A stretch of 64,000 nt of DNA, taken from contig SDOX01000183.1 of assembly GCA_004565275.1 (NCBI GenBank), forward strand, positions 228,192 to 292,191, in the 5' to 3' direction. A program made the position numbers and the translations under genes. A model generated the notes under the pieces. It saw only the letters and a program-made list of their open reading frames with translations. It searched no databases and had not been told where the DNA came from. Shown in pieces: positions 23,165-32,660 of this stretch (positions within the stretch are counted from its first letter, which is position 1; every line of letters begins with the position of its first letter). The stretch is from Nannochloropsis salina CCMP1776. Its lineage: Eukaryota > Sar > Eustigmatophyceae > Eustigmatales > Monodopsidaceae.

Positions 23165-23468
23165 TTATTTTAGCCCAGCTGTGTACATTGTAAGGTTGCT
23201 TAATATATCGCTGGATTCCAAGCGTATGGTTTTTGATCGAAAAAGAGAGCGACTGCTACACTTGAAAGATGCTCCTAGTGCTGAAATGAAGAAACTTGAT
23301 GGCTCCTCGTTTATAGTATGGCGTGTCTTCGAGGTGAAATTTCTTATACGTACCAAATGAAAAAGAGATCACATCTTCTGTCTTATACACTTTAAAGGCG
23401 TGGATGTGACGCACCCAGAATGGGCCACGGGTGCGGATACTATCTAGGACGCTCCCTCCATCAAGCAC
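23165..23468 (-). CDS. Tentative 3' exons of an unrecognised protein
   Basis: Two exon-like segments on the minus strand join in phase: one ending at 23354 with a GTACGT donor, and a last exon 23280-23165 entered through TTTCTTCATTTCAG. The joined reading contains RTRGPFWVRHIHAFKVYKTE, then DVISFSFALGASFKCSS and ends SNLTMYTAGLK. I do not recognise the family. The 5' part is unclear: open frames at about 23641-24145 on the same strand could supply earlier exons, but I could not link them in phase. May be part of a real gene of unknown function or chance. Confidence 0.35.
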
Positions 23469-24516
23469 CCTGCTGAAAAGCCATTATTTTTGTGCATCAG
23501 CCCATTCTTTTCATAACAATAGACCAACAGCTTTCCCACATGAATGCCAGCAAGCTTAAGAGTCCCACTCTCGACACTACTGGAAGTACAGGACAGATGT
23601 GTGCTAAGAGATACCTTTTATATGCAGGTCGCAGGAGGCATTACACCACCTCGCTGTTTGGTGGCACAAGACATGGACCAGCATGGTCGTCGCCCACAGG
23701 GAATATAAAGGTGTTTACGAAGCTGAACATGCGACACACCTTCTCGCTCTTTTCTGGAAAAGGCTGTGACATCTTGCCTATACGGTGGCCGGTCGAGCGG
23801 GAATGAAGTGCTTGGGCGAGGTAAAGCCTTCCCTCTCGCGGACACCGACTGCCGCGGAATAAGAACCCGTCAGATGAGAAGACTTCATGAGTATCTTCTC
23901 TTTTTTCTTCTTCGCGGGAAATCGTTTTCTCCAACGAAGCATACTGGTGCCCAAGAATTGAACATCCACCAAGTGCTTGTGTAAAACCTCAAGGCTGTGA
24001 GCGTCTGGAAGGCAGAGGGTCTCTTTCTCTTGTTCCCGCTGCGCGTTATGTCTCCTCCCCGAGACAGAATATCACCAAGAAAGGGGGAAAGAGAAGAAGC
24101 GACATTTCTTGTCAGCACGGCCGCAGAATCTTCCATGCCACTCAATTGAAATTGTTTGATGTTCAGGAGCGACTAAAGCATAGTAGGAAGGCGAATCACA
24201 TGGGCTTGCAATGTTATCAGCTTGTTTCGTCGGAAGCCTACCAGGGCATCTACTAGTATATGTAGATCATCACCGAGACGACACGGGTTGGAGGTCTCCT
24301 TTGGGAACCCTGCTGTGTCTGGCATGAAGGGATATTCACCGCTATGAGGAGGCAGCATGACGCTTCATTTTTAAGACCTCTTCTAGGCCGTTTGCATGCA
24401 CACTATGAAAATGTATACTAGGAATTTTTCTACGTATGACTCATCGAATTCTTCCTCACTCTTCGTTGGGTGACCCTCTGCACAGCGTTACACAAGCATC
24501 CATCAACCTCGAAATC
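23469..24516. other. Unresolved region upstream of cyclophilin
   Basis: About 1 kb with short open frames on both strands, none with a recognised domain. It should contain the cyclophilin promoter (about 24360-24516) and perhaps 5' exons of the minus-strand candidate at 23165-23468. Confidence 0.25.
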
Positions 24517-25157
24517 ATGCCCAATCCGGTGGTCTTCTTCGACGTCCAGACTGGCTCTGGCAATAACCTTGGTCGCATTGAGATGACGCTGCGTGCTGAT
24601 GTCGTGCCCAAGACGGCTGAGAATTTCAGGGCTCTGTGCACGGGCGAGAAGGGAGCGGGTCGCTCCGGTAAGCCGCTTCACTTTAAGGGCTCCACCTTCC
24701 ACCGCGTAATTCCGGACTTCATGTGCCAAGGCGGTGACTTCACTGCCGGCAACGGTACTGGCGGCGAGTCTATCTACGGGTAAGATTCCCAGTGATAAGT
24801 GGTCCCTCTTGTCTGTCGGGCCTGCGTAGCCATTGCCATCTGAGCCCGTCTTGCTCATGACGTGCCATACACACCCTCGGTCCTTGCTTCTCTTGCAGGA
24901 ACAAATTCCCCGACGAAAACTTCACGCTCAAGCACACGGGCCCAGGCATTCTGTCCATGGCCAACGCCGGCCCAAACACGAACGGCTCCCAGTTCTTCCT
25001 TTGCACGGCTGAGACTGCCTGGTTGGACGGCAAGCACGTGGTGTTCGGGAGTGTGACGAAGGGTATGGACGTTGTCAAGGCCGTCGAATCCTACGGCTCT
25101 CGCACGGGGGCCACGCGCGAGAAGATAGTCGTTGCCGACTGCGGGCAGCTCTCCTAA
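24517..25157 (+). CDS. Cyclophilin A-type peptidyl-prolyl isomerase
   Basis: Single-domain cyclophilin that catalyses cis/trans isomerisation of X-Pro bonds. Exons 24517-24779 and 24899-25157 join in phase to 173 aa, the standard CypA length. The start [15 protein letters not shown] matches the family; an in-frame upstream ATG at 24436 would add an unsupported extension. The active-site residues are present: [16 protein letters not shown] with the catalytic Arg, NGSQFFLCT, the CsA-contact Trp in [12 protein letters not shown]. The tail [24 protein letters not shown] is typical. It has the divergent-type [15 protein letters not shown] loop but no signal peptide, so cytosol and/or nucleus. GC-rich codon use suggests high expression. 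Confidence 0.97.
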
Positions 25158-25762
25158 ACAGGGTTCCCAGAGAAAAGGGAAGCCCTTGCCCCTTCATGTC
25201 ATTGTAGGTAGATGAGTGGCGAGACTTGGTGAAGTAGAGAGCAAGAGGGAAGTGTGCCAGGAGAGGACGAATGGTCGATGAGTCCTGAGCGTGGAGCTTT
25301 CTGGGGCTGGACAAGGCGGAGGGGCCGACGTTCGCAGTACTCCTGACGTAATTTGGGAGGTGCGAGGACACCGACCAGCTTAATGTGATTGAAGAGGGCG
25401 AAGGAGAAGGTGTCTGGGAAAACATGGGACTCGAGAAGAAAGATTGATTAGGGAGATCGCATCGTGAAATGTGGTTTTAGAAAGTCGTGCGTTTGATCGG
25501 TTTGGACGGTGCGGAGTGACGGAGCAGCGAACGTAATTGAGGGTGGCATTCACTAGTCCTCTGCGGGATAGTGGAGTCAGAAATCAGTGCAATGGATGGA
25601 GAAACCTGCGGCGTTTCAAATCATTTTTTTTGCTTATTTTGGATGTGCTTTTTGTTGTTGAACTCGGATGCCACAGTCTCTACCCTAACTAGGAAACCAT
25701 ATGTCGGGGAGCACGCGTGTCTGCGATCACCCCACGACCACCACCACGACCCCGCCCTTTCC
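25158..25762. other. Convergent intergenic region
   Basis: About 600 bp between the cyclophilin stop and the tubby-like stop. 3' UTRs expected; no gene seen. Confidence 0.35.
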
Positions 25763-27708
25763 TTACTCCTCCAAAGCCGCCACCGCTACAGCCAGGGCCT
25801 GAAAGGGTGAGAACGGCTCGCGAAAATCCAGGCTGTAGGCATCCTCGCTCAGCTTGCCCAACTGGCAGGCGAAGCGCGGTCGCTCCAGGGTACCCCACTC
25901 CGAGGCCGCGGCATCGTCCACGCCGCTCCTCTCTCCTCTTCGAAGCCCTATCCCCCCGCCCAGATGACTCAAGCCAATTCGCGACCTAACAGCGGTCCTT
26001 CCTCGCCTCCTGGCGCCGCTCCCGCCTTCCGCCCTGTGCCCGGAGGCCCTGACCTCCGTCAGTCCCGCAGCGTAGTCTTGAAGCGAAGATGCAGTCGCCT
26101 CCACCACCGCCAGGTTCTTCCGCGAAGGAAGTGGCATCCGTTGCTCGCCCATCTCGAAGTCCAGCGCATGGAGGCCCCTGTCCGGATCCCAAGCGGGCGG
26201 TTGGCTGTGCAGCGTGAGGACACGAGGGGGAGAAGGGGCGACCGGGGGACCGGCCAGGGGGGAGGAAGATGAGGAGGAGGGGAGGCTAATGGGAGTCTCT
26301 GACGATGAGGAGACAGGCGTGGGTAGATCGACGTTGGGAGCGGGGGAGGGCAAGGCAGAAGGGTTGGACCCGACTTTGCTTTTGATGTGGCGCATTCCCC
26401 AGGCATTCCAGCCCGTTGGCATCGAATTTTCGTTCGCAAGGGAAGAGGCACATGGAGATTGTAGGTGAGCCAACGGCACTTGAAAAACGTGATGCTGCCG
26501 AAATGGGTTCGGCGTCTCTTGGCCGTCGGTGCGCAGCACCACCGAGAGAAAGAGTAGCCGGGAGCGGGCTTCGGAGATGTGGACGGCAAGGTGGGGAGTG
26601 AGGATATTCGCGTCCGCCGATGAGGTGGAAACGGCGGTCCAGACGCCTCGACAAGGCCTGTGCAGCCAACCGAGCGGGAGGGCCCCCTCCTCCTCGCCCG
26701 TGTCCCCCCTGGGATCGGAGGCTGGGGGGAGCGTGGAGGTGGCGGCAGGGGGGGCCAAGACGGTCAGGACGCAGAAGCTTCTGGTCTCGGTCGTCGCGCG
26801 CGGCAACGGGGAGCAAGGCGTTTTCCCGGCGCTGCTGCTTCCGTCGTCGGCCTTTTGAGCCCGGACAGTGCACAGACAGTGGGGGCGGTCGGCTTCCAAG
26901 GGCGGGGCGCCGGGGAGCCTGGCACCTTCCCATTCCTCCGACATCACAGCGCGCGGATGCATCGTTATCGCATCTTTTGCAAGGTCTTCCTGACGGACAT
27001 TTCGCACGGCATCGTTGGAGACCAGCACCCTCTCGAGGAACAGGCGGTACGTGGGGCTTACGGCCTGTGCTCGTGCGGGGTGGGGCCCATGAGTCTCCCG
27101 TTATGACATACCTCAATCCGCAGAAAAGGAACATAATATCATAGCATTCACGTTTCTCTAAACATTGAAATCGCCCGTACGTGACATACCTTGCTATTCG
27201 ACGGCAGCCGTCTAATTGTGCACAGCATCTTGGTCTCCGGGGGGACTCGTCGGAAGAGAAAGTCGTGCGGAACGTAGCCCTGCTTCGGTGGATTGGTGAC
27301 CAATGGGGGTGGGAAATCGTCCAAGGCATGGGTGGGCCCAGCTTGGTAGGGCTTCTTGGTGTTGCAGCTGTTGCCGTTTCTGACAAATTTGTGGCTGCTC
27401 AGGTGTGGAGAGTGTCGAAGAGATATTGATGATTCAAGCAAATTAGCCGATGGCAATCGGAGCTCGGAGACTCCGGGTAGATAAGCAGGCTGAAGACGGT
27501 AATCTAAAAGTTTCATAAGCGGGTGGGCCTCGGAGAGAATACCGCGTTGCATTAGATGGGAGCTCGCGCAAAAGGCTTTATCGCGTTCTTGGCATGTGAA
27601 GGGCCTGTCCTGTGCCAGAATCAAGAATTCTTCTAATGCCGCCACCGCCTCCTCCTCAGAGTCCACCCGTTCTAGTGAATTTAATAATGCCCTGAAACTC
27701 TGAGTCAT
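25763..27708 (-). CDS. Divergent tubby-like protein
   Basis: Two exons, 27708-27190 and 27064-25763, join in phase 0 (606 aa) via a GTATGT donor and GAGCACAG acceptor. The joined protein shows scattered landmarks of the Tubby C-terminal beta-barrel, which binds phosphoinositides. Around the junction, MLCTIRRLPSNSK then PTYRLFLERVLVSND matches the first tubby strands (IxCxIxR...YPTYxLxLE). The last 35 residues, QLGKLSEDAYSLDFREPFSP then FQALAVAVAALEE, match the barrel's central hydrophobic helix region. Between them lie long Pro/Ser/Arg-rich insertions not usual for the family. The N-terminal 170 aa are helical and unrecognised. The gene is divergent from the phosphopantetheinyl transferase. 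Assignment is by eye from the two ends of the domain. Confidence 0.6.
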
Positions 27709-28132
27709 GGCCCGTCGGAGCTAATAACTGGACGAAGGAGCTTAATTGGGATCACCAAAGTCAACTCGTTTACTATGGCCCCACAAATTCAGCTTTCTAT
27801 CCCATCTTGAAACCCGTCGCGCCCACACATTCCCTGTGCGTTGTTGCTTGAAAACCTTTACTTGATGATAAGGACAAGGACATGATCAGAATCAGGCTTG
27901 TATTAAGTGAACAAAGCGGTCACCCTTCAAGCCTGGCCCTGGCGATGGTAGCATTCCCGCGGGCCGCCGCCCCTCTGATATCACAGCACCTGAATATTTT
28001 CCAGATTCCCTCCCACGAATCACGCATCTCAAAGCGAAACCTTTCCAAAAAACAAATCAAGCTCCGAGGGGCGCGCAGTAAAGACCCAAAGAGCGTGTGG
28101 GGCGCTATAGGAACGTAGAGCCGTCCCGGCCA
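27709..28132. promoter_or_regulatory. Divergent promoter region, tubby-like (-) / PPTase (+)
   Basis: About 420 bp. A plus-strand open frame at 27882-28118 ends 15 bp before the proposed PPTase start; it has no recognised motif and may be a 5' leader ORF. Confidence 0.35.
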
Positions 28133-29455
28133 ATGACCCCAGCCTTACGGCGACCTCCTCCCACTCTCTCCGTCATCGTCCTTCTCCTTCATAGGGTGAG
28201 TAAAACCGCGCACAAATTTGGACGCTTGCATATATTCGCTTATATCTTTTACTTTTAACAACCGATAGGGCCTCGTCTCTATGGTGAAAGCCAGAGGGAG
28301 CTGGTCACGTTCATTGACTGCCCGAGTTGAAGTCTTGGGAGCTTTTCGGGATCAGAATGGTAAGGATCCGTGCATTTTACCCGCTGCCATCCTAAAAAGA
28401 CGATGCCTAAGACAACATATCATATGTTCTCGTATCCTTTAGCCGCATTCGTCGATTGGCATTCCAGAGTCAGATTTTCGAGGCCTACGCGACAGCCAGG
28501 TGCATCGTCATGTTACTTTACCTCCGTCACGTCCAAGTCCATGTACCCCTCGACCGTTCCGCCTTTTAGCTTACGTCTCAATACCATCGTATCAACTTCT
28601 GAAGCCTCTGACATATGCTTTGATGGGAGATTGGCGGCAGAGCAGCTCTTCCCGACGTCCTTTGAGCTCGATATGCCGCCCATGGGCCACGTACTGGCCT
28701 TGCGTCTGCCTGTATCCTCCGAATCACAAGACCCTGATCGCGAGTGGGACCTTTCCATTCTCCTAGATAGTTCAAAGATGGACACGGTATCCCGATCTGC
28801 AGCGAAGTTTCCGACCCTACTGCATCCAAAAGAGCTCGATCTTGCCATGACCATGAGCAACCTGGATTCGCGCCTTGCATTTCTGGGAGGGCGTTTGGCA
28901 CTGCGGCGGAGTTTGCGCAAACTTCCACAGCCCATCAGGATAGAACAGGCTGTGCTTCGGGACGAGAAAGGGGCGCCGGCATTGCCCTCCCACGTGCAAG
29001 CGTCAATAAGCCACAAACAAGATCTGGCGATTTGTCTGCTGCGTTCGGTCGAGGAGGACCCAAATCGTGCATTGTCCAACATTGGGGTGGACATAGAGAT
29101 TTGCCAGCCTCGACCCAGCACAAATAGCATTGCAACACGTGTGCTCACTAGAAGGGAGCAGGATGAGTTGGGCGGTCTGGCTTCACTGGGGATCAGTGGA
29201 GAGAGCGAGCTCTTGCTTCGGTTTTCTCTGAAAGAGAGCGTCTACAAGGCCATTTATCCGTTCTTGCGCCGGTATGTAGCTTTTCAAGAGGCGGAAGTGA
29301 CCCCACACGTGGACGGTACGTCTACGATCGTCCTGCTCCTGAAGGGAGGGGCCGCGGAGGGCTTGTTCGAGGCGGAGGGGCATTGGCAGCAAGTGGATAA
29401 TGGCAGGTTCTTCTTGACAGCGGTTTGGGTCAGAAAAGTCGAGATACGGTCGTGA
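28133..29455 (+). CDS. Sfp/AcpT-type 4'-phosphopantetheinyl transferase
   Basis: Transfers phosphopantetheine from CoA to a Ser of acyl- or peptidyl-carrier proteins, activating them. Proposed exons 28133-28195, 28269-28359, 28443-29455 join in phase (388 aa). The enzyme part is certain: LSSxVQASISHKQDLAICLL-like substrate loop (HVQASISHKQDLAICL), the Mg-binding GVDIEI motif, and FSLKESVYKAIYPFL, the KExxxK signature. The 5' exons are inferred from splice signals. They give MTPALRRPPPTLSVIVLLLH, a hydrophobic N-terminus that could be a signal or organellar presequence, which would fit a plastid or mitochondrial ACP as substrate. If those exons are wrong, translation could begin at the ATG at 28403 without them. 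Confidence 0.88.
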
Positions 29456-30081
29456 AGCTTGGCGTTGTACATGGAAAGGAATGGTGCAGAGCGAAGATAC
29501 GGGATGGGAAGGGGAGGAGGAACGCAAGTTTGTGCTGGTAACCCAATTTTGAAAAAATACGTCTGTCAACGTTACCGTTCAGATGGAGAATTACTCAGGT
29601 CCAGGGTATTTTTTTGGGTTATTCTTCAATTTCTCCTACGCAATCTCCATCATTTCTGGAGAGTTCGTGGGAATACACGCGGATGTGACGACACACCAAG
29701 CGCAAAGGCGCTGTCCCAAGCCGCACAGGAGGGCCGCAATACAAATCACCACACAAATACAACATTGAAACGCTTGCACTTGCAAAACAAACAGAAAATC
29801 CCCCCTTTCTTCTCTCCTGCCCGCCTGGCCCCGAAACTGGATGTTCAGTACGAGCGATAGGTTGCAGAGGAGCCTGTTTGCAGAGACAGTCGTCTTCCCG
29901 CCATGCCCCACCCAGTCACACAGATTTCTCTATCGAGAAAACCTAGGCGCCTTTTCTCTTAATATACCCCGGGGCGGTCCCGACACACCTACCTACTTTA
30001 ATTCGCACAGATCCTCTCGCCTTGCACTCCCGAAATTGACTTCATCCTCCCGCGTTCGAACGCTACTTTTCTCCAGGGTTC
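29456..30081. other. Convergent intergenic region
   Basis: About 630 bp between the PPTase stop and the stop of the plastid repeat protein. 3' UTRs expected; nothing recognised. Confidence 0.35.
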
Positions 30082-31884
30082 CTACTTCTTGCCCTTCTTG
30101 GAGCCCTTGAGCGATTTCAAAAACTCGGGGTCCACGGCGCTGTCAGCTGGCAAGGTCCTTGCAGAAGGGGCGTCCCCAGCCACAGAGGAGTAGGCGGGAG
30201 CGGCGGCAGGGGCCGGTTTGGGATCGGCCGCTTTGGGCTTCGGAGTCTCCACAGGCTTCGGGGCCTCCGCCTTGGGTTCCGGGACAGGGGCAGGCGCAGG
30301 CGTGGGGGCAGGAGCGGGCTTGGGCGCCTCAGCGACAGGGGCAGGCGCAGGCGTGGGGACAGGAGCGGGCTTGGGCGCCTCAGCGACAGGGGCAGGCGCA
30401 GGCGTGGGGGCAGGAGCGGGCTTGGGCGCCTCAGCGACAGGGGCAGGCGCAGGCGTGGGGGCAGGAGCAGGCTTGGGCGCCTCGGCGACAGGGGCAGGAG
30501 GTGCTTCTGGAGCCGAAGGAGCAGGCTTGGAGACCTCCGGCGCTGGTGAGGGCGTGACAGGCTTCGGAACTTCAGCCTTGATAGGCTCAGGTGCCGAGGC
30601 CGGGGGGGAGGGTTTGGGTGCCTCCACCTTGGGAGCCGGGGCAGCAGCCTTTGGGGGGGCAGGGGGTGTCTTTTTCAGCTCCTTGACGATCGGGACCGGT
30701 TCCTCAGGCTTGGGCAGGAGCACGAAGGCGCCCAGGGCGCCCGTCGAGGCCAAGATCAGACCGCCCGCTAAGGCCAGACGCACCGCGTCCGACGGGCCGG
30801 GTGCCACGGGTTTGCGGGCGCGCTGTTGTCGAAGGAATTCCGCTCGCGCTGCTTCTTCAATGGCTTTCTTTTTCTCCGCAGCCGCGATCGCCCTCGCCTT
30901 ACCAGTCAGTGCGTTGGTCACAGCGCCCGCCCCCGCGATCGTGGCCAACAGGGCGCCCCCCACGACACCGGCAGTCCCAAGATCGGCACCTGAAGGGGCA
31001 ATCGCAGGAGGCGTGGCGGGTTCAACAGCAGTGGCTGTGGGTGTGGACATGATGTTTGAAGGGTAAGATGAGGCGTCTTCACCGAACGGATCTGGGAAAG
31101 GGTAGCTCAGACACGCGTTGGGCACGATGCGGTGCCACGGGTGAAAGTCAGTCCCCATCAGACAGAATTAATAGCATGCTTAATGATAGTTTCATGAAGG
31201 CCTTCCTCCCTTTTGCCGGTCCCAAGTCTCACGCTCGGGCACGCAAATCCGCTACCTCACTCCCTCCGAAAAGGTGAAAGGGGCGACGGCAAGCCCGAGA
31301 GTATAACACGAAGCCTGCAAAGTGAATGAAGGCCCTCCATCGAATCCCCTGCGCTAGGTTTTCGCATTCATCAAAGGGGACACCTCAACAACCACTGTCA
31401 GGCTAAGACGCTTTCTTTGAATTAACGCCATCCTCAGAGGAGACGGAATGTACTTACCAGATTTGACTTTCGTGGTGACAGCATCAGGGGTCAAAACTTT
31501 GGCCATATCTTTCATCACTTTGACAGCAGTGGTTTTGGCTGGCTTAGCAGCTACTGTGCCCTTGGTCGCGGCAGGTGCGGGAGAAGTGGTGGCCTTAGCG
31601 ACTGCAGGCTTGGCCACCACCGTGTTTTTGAGAGCGGGAGGGGCGGGAGACGTAGGCTTGCCGAACAAGGAAAACCCGGATTGCTTGACGGGCGTGGATG
31701 TGGTCGGAGCAGTTTTTGTGGCATCCGCAGGTTTACTTAGAGCTTTCGCCTCCAGATCGGCCAGACTAGCCAGAATACGGCCCCGGCTTCTGCTGCACCT
31801 CACGGGGCTGGGGGGCACCTGGCCCATGAAGGCCACCGCCACGCCCAAAATGCCAAGCGTAAGCAGCATCTTGAAGGAGTTCAT
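30082..31884 (-). CDS. Plastid-targeted Pro/Ala/Lys repeat protein with a membrane segment
   Basis: Exons 31884-31458 and 31034-30082 join in phase (459 aa) across a GTAAGT donor and a CCACACCCACAG acceptor. The start MNSFKMLLTLGILGVAVAF-MG is a signal peptide with the A-F plastid motif. An Ala/Lys/Thr/Pro-rich stretch follows, then a first hydrophobic segment (GTAGVVGGALLATIAGAGAV), a charged helix with AAAEKKKAIEEAARAEFLRQ, and a second hydrophobic segment LALAGGLILASTGALGAFVL. The C-terminal half is low-complexity, built around four near-perfect 17-residue repeats of the type APVAEAPKPAPAPTPAP. It ends in a basic SLKGSKKGKK. I do not recognise the family. An anchored plastid protein with an extended Pro-rich arm is the simplest reading; function unknown. 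Confidence 0.6.
30279..30490 (-). repeat. Coding 51-bp minisatellite, about four copies
   Basis: Tandem copies of a 51-bp unit, in frame, encode the APVAEAPKPAPAPTPAP repeat of the plastid protein. Copies differ by only one or a few bases (one carries a Val for Ala change), which implies recent expansion or homogenisation. Copy number may vary between strains. Confidence 0.85.
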
Positions 31885-32660
31885 CGTCCTTTAAAGGTTT
31901 AAGTGAGAACAGATAATTACGAGTGAAATTATAGTGAGTCCCGTCTGACAAGGAAAAAAATACAAGGGCCCAAGCCTGTGGTAACGAGAACAACCTGCGT
32001 TCGAAGCGGCGACGGTCGAAGCCCGATCTTGGCCTGCCTGAAGATATCCCCCTTCAAGCGCCCCCAGCCATTGGCTTTAAGGGCGGTTTCCATTCACACT
32101 CAAGGTCCCCACCCGTGAAAAAAGCATTGTTAGCTTGCACTTCGTATGCGGTAAAAGTATTTGTTGAATCGCACCCGTACCGTCACGAGATAACCAGCAG
32201 AGGGGGCCAGTCCACGCAAGCACTCCATCTCCGTCCTCTCCGAGGTCTCCTGACGACAGGGCAGGAGGTTTGGGGTTGTAGCGCTAGTAACTTAGATCAA
32301 AGCGCCTCGAAGTGGACATTATTGGGAAGCTAAAGTGCAACAGTGGTTCATATTCAAAGGAAGGCGACTGGAGTAACTGATTTTTGGCGTCATGTGAGTG
32401 CTTTTTTCTTGCTATCCCGCAGAAAAATAGAATGAGACAATTTTTGCATGTACATGTGGAAGAGATATGAATAGCATGATCCTTCTGCCCGATAAAACTT
32501 AAAAAGTCCTTAATTGCTGATGATATCCACATTATTGATATTCGTTCGATAGTCCTCCTATTACTTTCTGAGTTTACGACGGCCGGAGTCACAGTGCAAC
32601 CCGACAGAATACGGATGCATCGCATTGCTTATGTGTTCATGGTTTATGTAGTACCAAGCC
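31885..32660. promoter_or_regulatory. Region between AGC kinase stop and plastid repeat protein start
   Basis: About 780 bp, AT-rich in the half nearer the kinase. Probably the kinase 3' UTR plus the promoter of the plastid repeat gene. No coding sequence supported. Confidence 0.35.

Noticed and set aside
30279-30490. Regular repeats considered as a CRISPR array
   Set aside because: Units are contiguous, in frame and without unique spacers; it is a coding minisatellite.
30218-31066. 282-codon plus-strand Gly/Ala-rich open frame resembling a PE_PGRS-like protein
   Set aside because: Antisense of the Pro/Ala minisatellite of the plastid protein; the minus-strand gene has a signal peptide and proper splice sites.
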